From: an uncultured Pelagibacteraceae bacterium
GTDB taxonomy: Bacteria; Pseudomonadota; Alphaproteobacteria; Pelagibacterales; Pelagibacteraceae
Direction: 5' to 3'
Assembly (NCBI GenBank): GCA_902618205.1
Contig: CACMZL010000001.1
Coordinates: 124,001 to 188,000, forward strand
Length of the DNA stretch: 64,000 nucleotides
This document shows positions 52,970 to 59,466 of the stretch, in pieces. The translations under genes were made by a program, and so were the position numbers. Numbering within the stretch: position 1 is the stretch's first letter; every line of letters begins with the position of its first letter. The notes beneath the pieces are model-generated. The model was not told the DNA's origin, did no database searches, and saw only the letters and a list, made by a program, of their open reading frames with translations.

Positions 52970-52995
52970 GTTTAATAAGTAAATTTTTTTTATTT

Positions 52996-53028
52996 TATCT
53001 CCCTGGTTTCTAGTTTGTTTCTAGTTAT
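52996..53028. repeat. Cassette A left end: paired TTTCTAGTT repeats
   Basis: TTTCTAGTT at 53007-53015 and 53018-53026, an 11-base period, preceded by TATCTC. It matches the pair at the other end of the same cassette (53684-53703) better than the pairs in cassette B. Next to it, at 53027-53054, ATCCTAT/AATCCTAT/AATCCCAT elements are an inverted counterpart of GTAGGATT and ATGGGATT at the right end. These could be arm-type integrase sites or operators. Confidence 0.6.
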
Positions 53029-53046
53029 CCTATAAAATCCTATACT

Positions 53047-53319
53047 TTAATCCCATAAAAATAAAATTATTGGTAATACATGAAGCATAAAAAATGAAAT
53101 TAAAGTGGCAAGAATAAAAAGAATTTTTACAAAAATATTGTATTCCTTAAATGCTTTTTTCGTCTTTGGAAAATTCTTGTAAACCATCCAAGGAAGGACA
53201 ATATAAACCCAAAAAAGTATAATCGCTAATATGATGTAGGTTAAATCGTAATCAAGAATAGTATTTATTATAGACTTTATTTTTTCAATTAACCAAGTGA
53301 ATAAAGATCTTAAAGTCAT
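53047..53319 (-). CDS. Small membrane protein of cassette A, unknown function
   Basis: 90 residues with two predicted membrane helices (about 26-47 and 62-88) joined by a basic loop (NFPKTKKAFKEY). I do not recognise the family. The start codon overlaps the stop of the upstream 111-residue gene by one base (TAATG), so the two proteins are probably made together and may act as a pair. The 3' end runs into the conserved end sequence of the cassette, whose TTTAATCCC supplies the stop. Confidence 0.65.
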   Translation of the reverse strand: MTLRSLFTWLIEKIKSIINTILDYDLTYIILAIILFWVYIVLPWMVYKNFPKTKKAFKEYNIFVKILFILATLISFFMLHVLPIILFLWD

Positions 53320-53654
53320 TATTTAACCTCTAAATTTTCACCAAATATTTGCGCTAAAAATAATAATACAAAAAGCAAACCAAGACCAATAATCAATGAT
53401 AAAATATATGGTTTCTTTCTTTTCGATACAATTAAACCAACAAATACCCATATTGGAGTTAAGTATATTGACAAAAAGAAAATTAAAGAAATGTATAACA
53501 AAAAATTATCTTGAAAGTCACGACTAGCACTTATGGCTGCAATTATGCCTCCTAAAATATTAGCAATAAAAATATATAATATTGGATAAGTGAACGATGC
53601 ATGCCAGGGACTATCGTTGTATAAATTTTTGATACTATTCCAAATTTTTTTCAT
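53319..53654 (-). CDS. Small three-helix membrane protein of cassette A, unknown function
   Basis: 111 residues with three predicted membrane helices (about 21-42, 51-76 and 83-103) and a charged cytoplasmic-type loop SKRKKP before the last. Family not recognised. A possible promoter is TAGAAA (in the CTAG repeat) and TATCAT spaced by 17 bases, with the -10 only 6 bases from the ATG, so the transcript would be nearly leaderless. It is followed by the 90-residue gene with a one-base overlap. Confidence 0.65.
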   Translation of the reverse strand: MKKIWNSIKNLYNDSPWHASFTYPILYIFIANILGGIIAAISASRDFQDNFLLYISLIFFLSIYLTPIWVFVGLIVSKRKKPYILSLIIGLGLLFVLLFLAQIFGENLEVK

Positions 53655-53672
53655 AAATTAATGATATTGTGT

Positions 53673-53706
53673 TATCTCTCTAGTTTCTAGTTGGTTTCTA
53701 GTTTGG
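53673..53706. repeat. Cassette A right end: paired TTTCTAGTT repeats
   Basis: TTTCTAGTT at 53684-53692 and 53695-53703, period 11, preceded by TATCTC, in the same orientation as the left pair. On the minus strand the repeat forms the -35 part (TAGAAA) of the likely cargo promoter, so it could serve regulation as well as recombination. Confidence 0.6.
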
Positions 53707-53760
53707 TAAAATTTATTATTCATATTTTCCAATAAAAATAATTAATGGTTTTTTTAAAGT

Positions 53761-53810
53761 GTAGGATTTAATGGGATTTAAGACTGTATGAGACTGTGTG
53801 AGACTATAAA
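53761..53810. repeat. Conserved 50-bp cassette end block, copy in A
   Basis: Matches 56608-56657 at 49 of 50 positions. It consists of GTAGGATT and ATGGGATT followed by three 10-base repeats of the form AGACTGTATG/AGACTGTGTG/AGACTATAAA. The distance from its end to the next tRNA fragment is 18 bases in both cassettes, although those 18 bases differ. A fixed distance with phased repeats is what an integrase arm-binding region would look like. Confidence 0.7.
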
Positions 53811-53828
53811 TTTACTCTATCCTCTGCC

Positions 53829-53869
53829 TTTTAAGTCCTTTGTGTCTACCAATTTCACCACGAGGGCAT
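53829..53869. repeat. Attachment-type direct repeat, copy 2 (tRNA-Leu 5'-half remnant)
   Basis: Exact copy of the 41-base core. It cannot be a tRNA gene because the 3' half is absent: bases on the other side of the anticodon loop are cassette A end sequence. Homology with copy 1 extends to 53945 and includes a version of the tRNA promoter with a weaker -10 (TAAACA). The stretch 53870-54006 holds this promoter copy, the cassette B CTAG pair and no gene. Confidence 0.9.
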
Positions 53870-53940
53870 GAGTTATTTTCATGAGTGTTTATGCTAATAT
53901 TTATAATTGAACAAGATTAATAAGTAAATTTTTTTTATTT

Positions 53941-53973
53941 TATCTCTATAACGTCTAGTCTACGTCTAGTTGT
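53941..53973. repeat. Cassette B left end: paired ACGTCTAGT repeats
   Basis: ACGTCTAGT at 53951-53959 and 53962-53970, period 11, after TATCTC. The core TCTAGT is shared with cassette A, but the flanking bases (ACG instead of GTT/TTT) are specific to B and recur at its right end. Confidence 0.6.
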
Positions 53974-54006
53974 CCTATAAAATCCTATTTTAATTTTAGC
54001 TAATTA

Positions 54007-56499
54007 TTATTTAACATTGGCTTGTAAATAATTTAAAATGGAATCTGTCCCACCTAAAACGCTCTCAAACAATTCAATAGCCTCAACGTCGTCTGTTTCT
54101 TTAAAGTAATCATAGTGACACTGTTGGTTTTTTGCAATTTTCTCATTTTTAGTCATACTTATGAAGCTCATCCAGCCCCATTGATTTAACAATCTAGAAC
54201 CACATTTACTTTGAATATTTTCGCTGTGTCTAAAGAAAGGTATAATAGCATCTTCTCCTGGTTCTTCTCCAATATTAATCACTAAAATTTGATCATCAGT
54301 ATCAAGTTTTCTCTTATAAACTAAAGCTTCTTCAAGTTTAACTTTCTTATCAACTTCATTTATTAAATTTCCTTTAATAATTGATTTATATAATTGATCT
54401 TCTTTTTGCCTTTTTGGTTTAATTGGATTTGTATTAGATGAGAAGTTTACATTATTTGATTTAAGTTTAAATATTCCATTTTCATAATTAAATATTGTAA
54501 AAATATCTTTCATTGGTTCTGCAATTTCCTCGGTTATTTTCGCTTTAGCTATTTTTTTTATATCATTTGGTAAAGTTCTTAAATTTTCATTATCTTTTAA
54601 ATATTTCAAAATAGAATTTGTTCCAGCCAAAATAGCTTCAAACAATTCCAAAGATTCTTTATCATTTGTTTCTGAAAAGTAATTATGAATACATTGCTGA
54701 TTTTTCGCAAAATTAACATTTTTAGTCTCACTTACAAAATTCATCCAACCACCGTTAATAAAATTTAATTCCATAAATAATGTGCTACATTTTTTTTGAA
54801 TATTTTCACGGTGTCTAAATAAAGGCATGATAGCATCATCATTAGGTTTCTCTCCGATATAAACAGATAAAATCTGACTCCTCATCTCATCTAATTTATC
54901 CTGGTAAACCAAAGCTTCATTAAATTTAATAATTTTATTATCCTCGGTAATCAAATTTCCTTTAATAAAAGCTTTATATAATTGGTGATCATTTTGTTTT
55001 TTTGGCTTAATAGGATTTGATTTGGATGCAAATTTTACATTATTTGATTTAAGCTTAAATGTACCACCTAACATATTGTTAAAAATTTTAAATTCAGAAT
55101 ATCTAAATTTTTTTTCATAATCTTTTGGTTTTTCAGATAGTTTTTTTGTCCAAAAATTGTCCCCTTCTGACATTATATTTGCATTAAATATCTCTATTGG
55201 TTGAATATGATAATATGCACCATGGAATGGATGAACTTTAACTTCATGAGGTGAAAATTTATCCTCAAGCCACTCAGGATGTTTCTCTGTCACAAATCTT
55301 ATTGACCAATTGATATAAGATTGTTTGTCCGGGATCCTCCCTATTTTTAAATCTTGCTGGTATTTTTCAAGACCACCACGTTCATAAATAACGTGTTCCA
55401 TATGTGTTTTAAATGGTTTTGTACCACAAGAAAATGCTCCTATTCCTTTTTTAGCTATATGTTTCACTAAAGTGATATCATCATATATTTTGAAAAGTTG
55501 CTCGTACGCTTCAGCTAAAGTTTTTCCATGTCTTGTTTTATAATCAAGAAGATTAAATTTTGCTAAATTCAATAACTCCACATTAGTAGAAAATAATTGG
55601 CTTGTAGAGTATGAATATCCAATTGCTTTACAACCTTTTGCTGCTGTTGGAATAAAATATCCTTCGTCACCAATCATGCTTAAAACATAGTCTAAATCCC
55701 ACAACCCTTTAGACCAAAGTTCTTTATCTTGCATAACTATAGCCAACGCTAATTCAGCTGAAGCAAATCTCAATCTTACAGTTCCACAATTATTAACTTT
55801 ATATTTTTTTCTATTCAGCTTCATAGGATTTTTAATTGGACAAAGTTTTGTCCTACTACGATTGCTATCTCTATCAAGTCGTTCGATCATTGCTTTATCT
55901 TTAAAATAATTTTGGATAGTCTTATGCTGATCTTCTGTAAAATTAAATTGATCATAATTAACTGCATAAAATGTTACAAGTGGAGAAAGAACACCCCATA
56001 ACTGATAGTCTCTTGGATTAAAATTATCCTTACCTGAATTTTTGTAAACCCAATTATCTTTTTTGGCAGTTGCAATTTTTAATATTATTTCTCCATGTAA
56101 ATCGATTCCTCCCTCAAAATCTATTGTGGCATAACTCATTAAAGATCTCTGACATTTTTTAAAAATTTTTTCTTGAATTGTAGGAGTGCTTGGCACTTGA
56201 AATTCACTTATTACTTTTGTGCATAGTTTTTTTGATAAAATTTTTCCATCAATCTCATCTTTCCAAAGATAATTAGTGTGAGACCAATTATTGGCCTGTA
56301 TATTTGTTCGATAAAACTTATATCTGTCATAGTCTTTTATAATTCTATTCACTTTAGGTAGTGGAACCTTTAGAAGCTCACTTGATTTAACATGATCATC
56401 CATCATTTCTTTTGCTTCATCTGAATAAATTTGTTCTGCTAATATTGGATTTGTAAAAGTAAAAATTGAAAATAATAAAAATATTAAAAATTTTTTCAT
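54007..56499 (-). CDS. Exported alginate-lyase-like protein with duplicated C-terminal domain (cassette B cargo)
   Basis: 830 residues with a signal peptide (basic start, hydrophobic 4-20, cleavage after LAE region near 21). Residues about 60-470 resemble alpha/alpha-toroid alginate lyases: an NN motif at 236-237, then ALAIVMQDKELW, GYFIPTAAKGCKAIGYSYST and a helical remainder. This is remote similarity by eye. The C-terminus is a tandem duplication: 479-638 and 675-830 share FKLKSNNVxFxS, NPIKPK, FRHxENIQxKC, AKNQQC and LFExxLxGTxSIL. Cysteines are paired between the repeats, as expected in the periplasm. Substrate unknown. Possible promoter TAGACG-17-TATTAT, with the -35 inside the cassette end repeat. 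Confidence 0.6.
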   Translation of the reverse strand: MKKFLIFLLFSIFTFTNPILAEQIYSDEAKEMMDDHVKSSELLKVPLPKVNRIIKDYDRYKFYRTNIQANNWSHTNYLWKDEIDGKILSKKLCTKVISEFQVPSTPTIQEKIFKKCQRSLMSYATIDFEGGIDLHGEIILKIATAKKDNWVYKNSGKDNFNPRDYQLWGVLSPLVTFYAVNYDQFNFTEDQHKTIQNYFKDKAMIERLDRDSNRSRTKLCPIKNPMKLNRKKYKVNNCGTVRLRFASAELALAIVMQDKELWSKGLWDLDYVLSMIGDEGYFIPTAAKGCKAIGYSYSTSQLFSTNVELLNLAKFNLLDYKTRHGKTLAEAYEQLFKIYDDITLVKHIAKKGIGAFSCGTKPFKTHMEHVIYERGGLEKYQQDLKIGRIPDKQSYINWSIRFVTEKHPEWLEDKFSPHEVKVHPFHGAYYHIQPIEIFNANIMSEGDNFWTKKLSEKPKDYEKKFRYSEFKIFNNMLGGTFKLKSNNVKFASKSNPIKPKKQNDHQLYKAFIKGNLITEDNKIIKFNEALVYQDKLDEMRSQILSVYIGEKPNDDAIMPLFRHRENIQKKCSTLFMELNFINGGWMNFVSETKNVNFAKNQQCIHNYFSETNDKESLELFEAILAGTNSILKYLKDNENLRTLPNDIKKIAKAKITEEIAEPMKDIFTIFNYENGIFKLKSNNVNFSSNTNPIKPKRQKEDQLYKSIIKGNLINEVDKKVKLEEALVYKRKLDTDDQILVINIGEEPGEDAIIPFFRHSENIQSKCGSRLLNQWGWMSFISMTKNEKIAKNQQCHYDYFKETDDVEAIELFESVLGGTDSILNYLQANVK

Positions 56500-56519
56500 A
56501 TATATTAATAATAATATTC

Positions 56520-56552
56520 TATCTCTTTAACGTCTAGTCTACGTCTAGTTGG
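56520..56552. repeat. Cassette B right end: paired ACGTCTAGT repeats
   Basis: ACGTCTAGT at 56530-56538 and 56541-56549, period 11, after TATCTC. It matches the left pair of the same cassette (53951-53970) and differs from those of cassette A. On the minus strand TAGACG is 17 bases from TATTAT, in front of the cargo gene. Confidence 0.6.
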
Positions 56553-56607
56553 AGTGAATTTATTATACATATTTTCAAATAATAATAGGTTAAGGTTTTA
56601 TTAAAAT

Positions 56608-56657
56608 GTAGGATTTGATGGGATTTAAGACTGTATGAGACTGTGTGAGACTATAAA
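56608..56657. repeat. Conserved 50-bp cassette end block, copy in B
   Basis: Same block as 53761-53810 with one difference (G for A at position 10). Again three AGACT-type repeats at 10-base spacing and 18 bases to the following tRNA fragment. The bases between the CTAG pair and this block are only loosely similar in the two cassettes, so the block itself is under constraint. Confidence 0.7.
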
Positions 56658-56675
56658 ATATCTCAACGCTATGTT

Positions 56676-56716
56676 TTTTAAGTCCTTTGTGTCTACCAAT
56701 TTCACCACGAGGGCAT
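56676..56716. repeat. Attachment-type direct repeat, copy 3 (displaced original tRNA-Leu 5' half)
   Basis: Third exact copy of the 41-base core. Beyond it the sequence differs from copies 1 and 2 and contains TTGAGG (56753-56758) and TATAAC (56731-56736), 16 bases apart on the minus strand: probably the original tRNA-Leu promoter, now driving only a stub. This marks the right boundary of the island. Confidence 0.85.
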
Positions 56717-56758
56717 TTATAAAGTTTATAGTTATATATATTAAAATTTATACCTCAA

Positions 56759-58051
56759 CTATATTAAATTGTATTGATATTCTCTAGCTTCCATTATTTG
56801 TTTTGGTAAATTTAGCTCAACATCATCAAGTCTTATAAATTGATCTTTCATTATGTCATTCTTTAAGACTGCATTATCAGTATAACCCATAGGTAAAATT
56901 CTTTCTTGTTTGGATTTTTTAGATGAAATCAACCTTCCCCTTGCACAGTAACCCCCTTCTCCATCAAGTTTTTGACCTGCCTTTAAATCTTTTTTTGCGA
57001 CACTAGCTATCTCAGCATTAAAATTTTTTGTATGACCGGTTGCTTTATTATCAAGCACAATAGAATAAATTGATTGAGCTAATTCTAATCCAATATAATG
57101 ATAAGGCCTCCAAATAGCTGAATAACTTCCGGAAGAATCTGTTACCATTCCATAGTCTTTAAAACAGTTTTTCACATACTCATTTTGAGCTTTAATAACA
57201 ATATACACTCCCCATCTAAGATCATTAGGTATATCTTTTTTATCTAAATCAATACTAGAGATAACTTCAACTTGACCAGAGTGGTCTAATAGACCGCCTT
57301 CAGATTTTGGAATTAATTTTTTAGCAATGTCATAAACTCCGATTGGAGGATATGTTAATCCACTATTTGGACATTTTAAGTCTGTAGCATTGCTAACAGC
57401 ACACATTTCTATTGATGATTTATCCCCACATAAAAAACTATTAAACATTTTAGGATTCATCCCAGATTCATTTTCAGCTCTTTCTTTAGTTAAACCATAG
57501 TGTCCCCAAACAGTTTCTGGAGTCGAATATTCAAATGATGGATGATATTTTGTTCCTTTACCTGCACATATAACTTCAAAACCGTTTAATTTTGCCCATT
57601 CAATTTGTTCTAATATTAATGATGGCTGATCACCATAAGCCATTGAACAGATAACGTTGTTCTTTTTAGCTAAATCAGACAAATACTTTCCACATAAAAC
57701 ATCTGCCTCAACATTAACCATTATTACATGCTTTTTACTTTCTATGATTTTCTTTGCATGTAATGTGCCTGCTATAGGGTTGCCTGTAGCTTCAATAAAT
57801 ACATCAATTTCTCTGTTAAAAACTTTGTCTAAATTATCTGCAAAATTAATCTTTTGTATAGTTTCACTAGATAATCCACTATTTAAACAATTTTTTTTTG
57901 CTCTCTCAATATCAAGCTCTATGATCGAATCTAAAATGATTTTGTTTAATTGATTATATTGAGCGAGAAACATTGAAACAAATTTCCCACAGCCAACAAA
58001 AGCAACTCTGATTGGTTTTTTTAAATTTTGAAGTTTAGTATATAAATACAC
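56759..58051 (-). CDS. SAF-domain NAD(P)-dependent oxidoreductase (homoserine-dehydrogenase-like)
   Basis: 430 residues. N-terminal Rossmann domain with VAFVGCGKFVS at 17-26 and IEATGNP near 110, a central dimerisation region, and a C-terminal SAF domain with KDLKAGQKLDGEGGYCARGRL near 355-375. This architecture occurs in proteins annotated as homoserine dehydrogenase-like or as sugar-acid oxidoreductases; the substrate cannot be read. Its C-terminus touches the displaced tRNA promoter, so it is the first chromosomal gene right of the island. It is 4 bases downstream of azlD and probably in one operon with azlCD. Confidence 0.7.
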   Translation of the reverse strand: MYLYTKLQNLKKPIRVAFVGCGKFVSMFLAQYNQLNKIILDSIIELDIERAKKNCLNSGLSSETIQKINFADNLDKVFNREIDVFIEATGNPIAGTLHAKKIIESKKHVIMVNVEADVLCGKYLSDLAKKNNVICSMAYGDQPSLILEQIEWAKLNGFEVICAGKGTKYHPSFEYSTPETVWGHYGLTKERAENESGMNPKMFNSFLCGDKSSIEMCAVSNATDLKCPNSGLTYPPIGVYDIAKKLIPKSEGGLLDHSGQVEVISSIDLDKKDIPNDLRWGVYIVIKAQNEYVKNCFKDYGMVTDSSGSYSAIWRPYHYIGLELAQSIYSIVLDNKATGHTKNFNAEIASVAKKDLKAGQKLDGEGGYCARGRLISSKKSKQERILPMGYTDNAVLKNDIMKDQFIRLDDVELNLPKQIMEAREYQYNLI

Positions 58052-58055
58052 AGGT

Positions 58056-58373
58056 CTATCTTAATAAGAAAAAAATAATAAACCAATAAGATAATAATCC
58101 TGAAACAATAGTGGCGATTACACTCCTTGAGTAAAATCCAACAACCAAAGCAACAATTGCACCATAAATTTTTGGATCTGTGATTTCTACAAACGAACCA
58201 AAATCATTAAAAAAAATACCAGGAAATATTATTGCTGGAAATACAGCTGCTGGAACATAATTAAGAACTTCTTTAACTTTTGTTCCAAGCATTTCTCTAT
58301 CAATTAAAGCTACCATGGCCATTCTAGAGAAATAAGTAACAATTCCAGATACTATAATTGAAAACCAGGTCAT
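58056..58373 (-). CDS. azlD: AzlD family small subunit, branched-chain amino acid exporter
   Basis: 105 residues, four hydrophobic segments, with the family-typical LNYVPAAVFPAIIFPGIF. AzlD pairs with AzlC to export branched-chain or related amino acids. It overlaps azlC by 4 bases. Confidence 0.88.
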   Translation of the reverse strand: MTWFSIIVSGIVTYFSRMAMVALIDREMLGTKVKEVLNYVPAAVFPAIIFPGIFFNDFGSFVEITDPKIYGAIVALVVGFYSRSVIATIVSGLLSYWFIIFFLLR

Positions 58374-59056
58374 TTTTTAAACCTCAACATTATAAATGCA
58401 GCAATTAGAGCGACTATAGGAGATAATATTATGTAAGATTTAAATGGGGCATTAAATAAAATTAATGATGCAAATCCAGATACCAACATCACAAAAACAT
58501 GATCTAATTTTTTTAAGTCATTTACAATAATTGCTAAAAAAGTAAGAGGGATCGCAAATTTTAAACCCAATTCTTCAGGAATAAATGAGCCCAATATAAT
58601 TCCACTAATTGTAGATAACTGCCAACAAAACCAAAGTGTTACTCCTGTACCAAGAACATAATAATGTGGGTTAGATAAATTTTTATTTTGTTTAATGTAC
58701 TTGTTAGACTCTGCAAAGCCTTGGTCTACGATAAAATAAGAAATAAGTAATTTTTTAATAAAGCTTAGTTTTTCTAAATACTCAGATAAAACTGCTCCAT
58801 ATAATAAATGTCTCGAGTTTATTACTCCAACTGATGTAATGGCTACTAAAGATGAAGCTCCACCTGACAAAAGTTGCATAAATATTATCTGTGAAGCGCC
58901 GCCAAAAATAATCAAGGAAGTTGCATAAACTAAAATTGGATCAAAACCTAATTCAATACCAATGGCTCCAGTTATAATTCCAAAAGGAATTACTGATAAC
59001 ATATGAGGTAAAACAGCAACTATACCTTTAAAAAATATTTTTGATTTTGAAAGCAT
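58370..59056 (-). CDS. azlC: AzlC family large subunit, amino acid exporter
   Basis: 228 residues, about six membrane helices, with the AzlC core motifs IPFGIITGAIGIELG, SLIIFGGASQ and RHLLYGA. It forms an exporter with AzlD, with the oxidoreductase gene directly downstream; a link between the exported or imported compound and that enzyme is possible but unproven. Confidence 0.9.
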   Translation of the reverse strand: MLSKSKIFFKGIVAVLPHMLSVIPFGIITGAIGIELGFDPILVYATSLIIFGGASQIIFMQLLSGGASSLVAITSVGVINSRHLLYGAVLSEYLEKLSFIKKLLISYFIVDQGFAESNKYIKQNKNLSNPHYYVLGTGVTLWFCWQLSTISGIILGSFIPEELGLKFAIPLTFLAIIVNDLKKLDHVFVMLVSGFASLILFNAPFKSYIILSPIVALIAAFIMLRFKK

Positions 59057-59059
59057 TAA

Positions 59060-59464
59060 TTAAAAATTCACTAAAGCTTTTTTGAGATATTTTTTATCTA
59101 ATTTACAATCTTTATAGCCCTGCTTAACAACGTTTAGATATCTTTCTGTGGGATATCTAAAAATTGTTTTTTTAGGCATGATATAAGTCATCACAGTATT
59201 GTTGTAATACTTAAAATACATTTTTTTATAAAGAATTGGATAATCTTCATAAATATCAAGTTTTTTTTCATCACTTTTTGATATCTCGTACAATCCACCA
59301 GGCACAATTGAATTATTTTTCTTTTCTATATCTGCTGCACGATACTTGCTTCTGAAGTTAAGTGCATATCCTTTTAAATTTATCTTTTTAATAAATTTGG
59401 AATCTTTACATCTTCTTTTCATTTGAAAATGATTTAGATTACTTCCGTAAGCAAAATAAAGCAT
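59060..59464 (-). CDS. Gamma-glutamylcyclotransferase-like (AIG2 fold) protein
   Basis: 134 residues. It has the YGSNLN motif at 6-11 and the probable catalytic Glu73 in LDIYEDYP, as in AIG2/GGCT-like cyclotransferases that release 5-oxoproline from gamma-glutamyl amides or act in gamma-glutamylamine turnover. The exact substrate is unknown. It is 2 bases after the CinA-type gene and 3 before azlC. Confidence 0.78.
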   Translation of the reverse strand: MLYFAYGSNLNHFQMKRRCKDSKFIKKINLKGYALNFRSKYRAADIEKKNNSIVPGGLYEISKSDEKKLDIYEDYPILYKKMYFKYYNNTVMTYIMPKKTIFRYPTERYLNVVKQGYKDCKLDKKYLKKALVNF

Positions 59465-59466
59465 AA

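Larger units (their letters stand above)
52884..53828. mobile_element. tRNA-Leu integrated cassette A (945 bp)
   Basis: Bounded by the first and second copies of the 41-base tRNA-Leu 5'-half repeat. It holds, left to right, the repeat, the tRNA promoter, a pair of TTTCTAGTT repeats, two overlapping minus-strand genes for small membrane proteins, a second pair of TTTCTAGTT repeats, a 50-base block of 10-bp repeats, and 18 bases before the next tRNA fragment. It has no integrase. The layout equals that of cassette B though the cargo is unrelated, which argues for a shared recombination system acting in trans. Confidence 0.75.
53829..56675. mobile_element. tRNA-Leu integrated cassette B (2847 bp)
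   Basis: Bounded by the second and third copies of the 41-base repeat. It has the same end plan as cassette A: tRNA 5' half plus promoter, a CTAG repeat pair, cargo on the minus strand, a second CTAG pair, the 50-base block and an 18-base spacer. The only gene is an exported 830-residue protein. No recombinase, relaxase or phage gene is present, so movement would need an enzyme supplied in trans. Confidence 0.75.

Noticed and set aside
53761..53810. CRISPR-like array because of short regular repeats
   Set aside because: The three units are 10 bases with no spacers, and the identical block sits at one other place next to a tRNA fragment; no cas genes are nearby.
53829..53869. Second tRNA-Leu gene
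   Set aside because: Only the 5' half through the anticodon loop is present; the 3' half, variable arm and T-arm are missing. The same holds for 56676-56716.
52884..56716. Simple tandem duplication of the tRNA region
   Set aside because: The cargo between the repeats is unrelated in the two cassettes while their ends are conserved, which a plain duplication does not explain.
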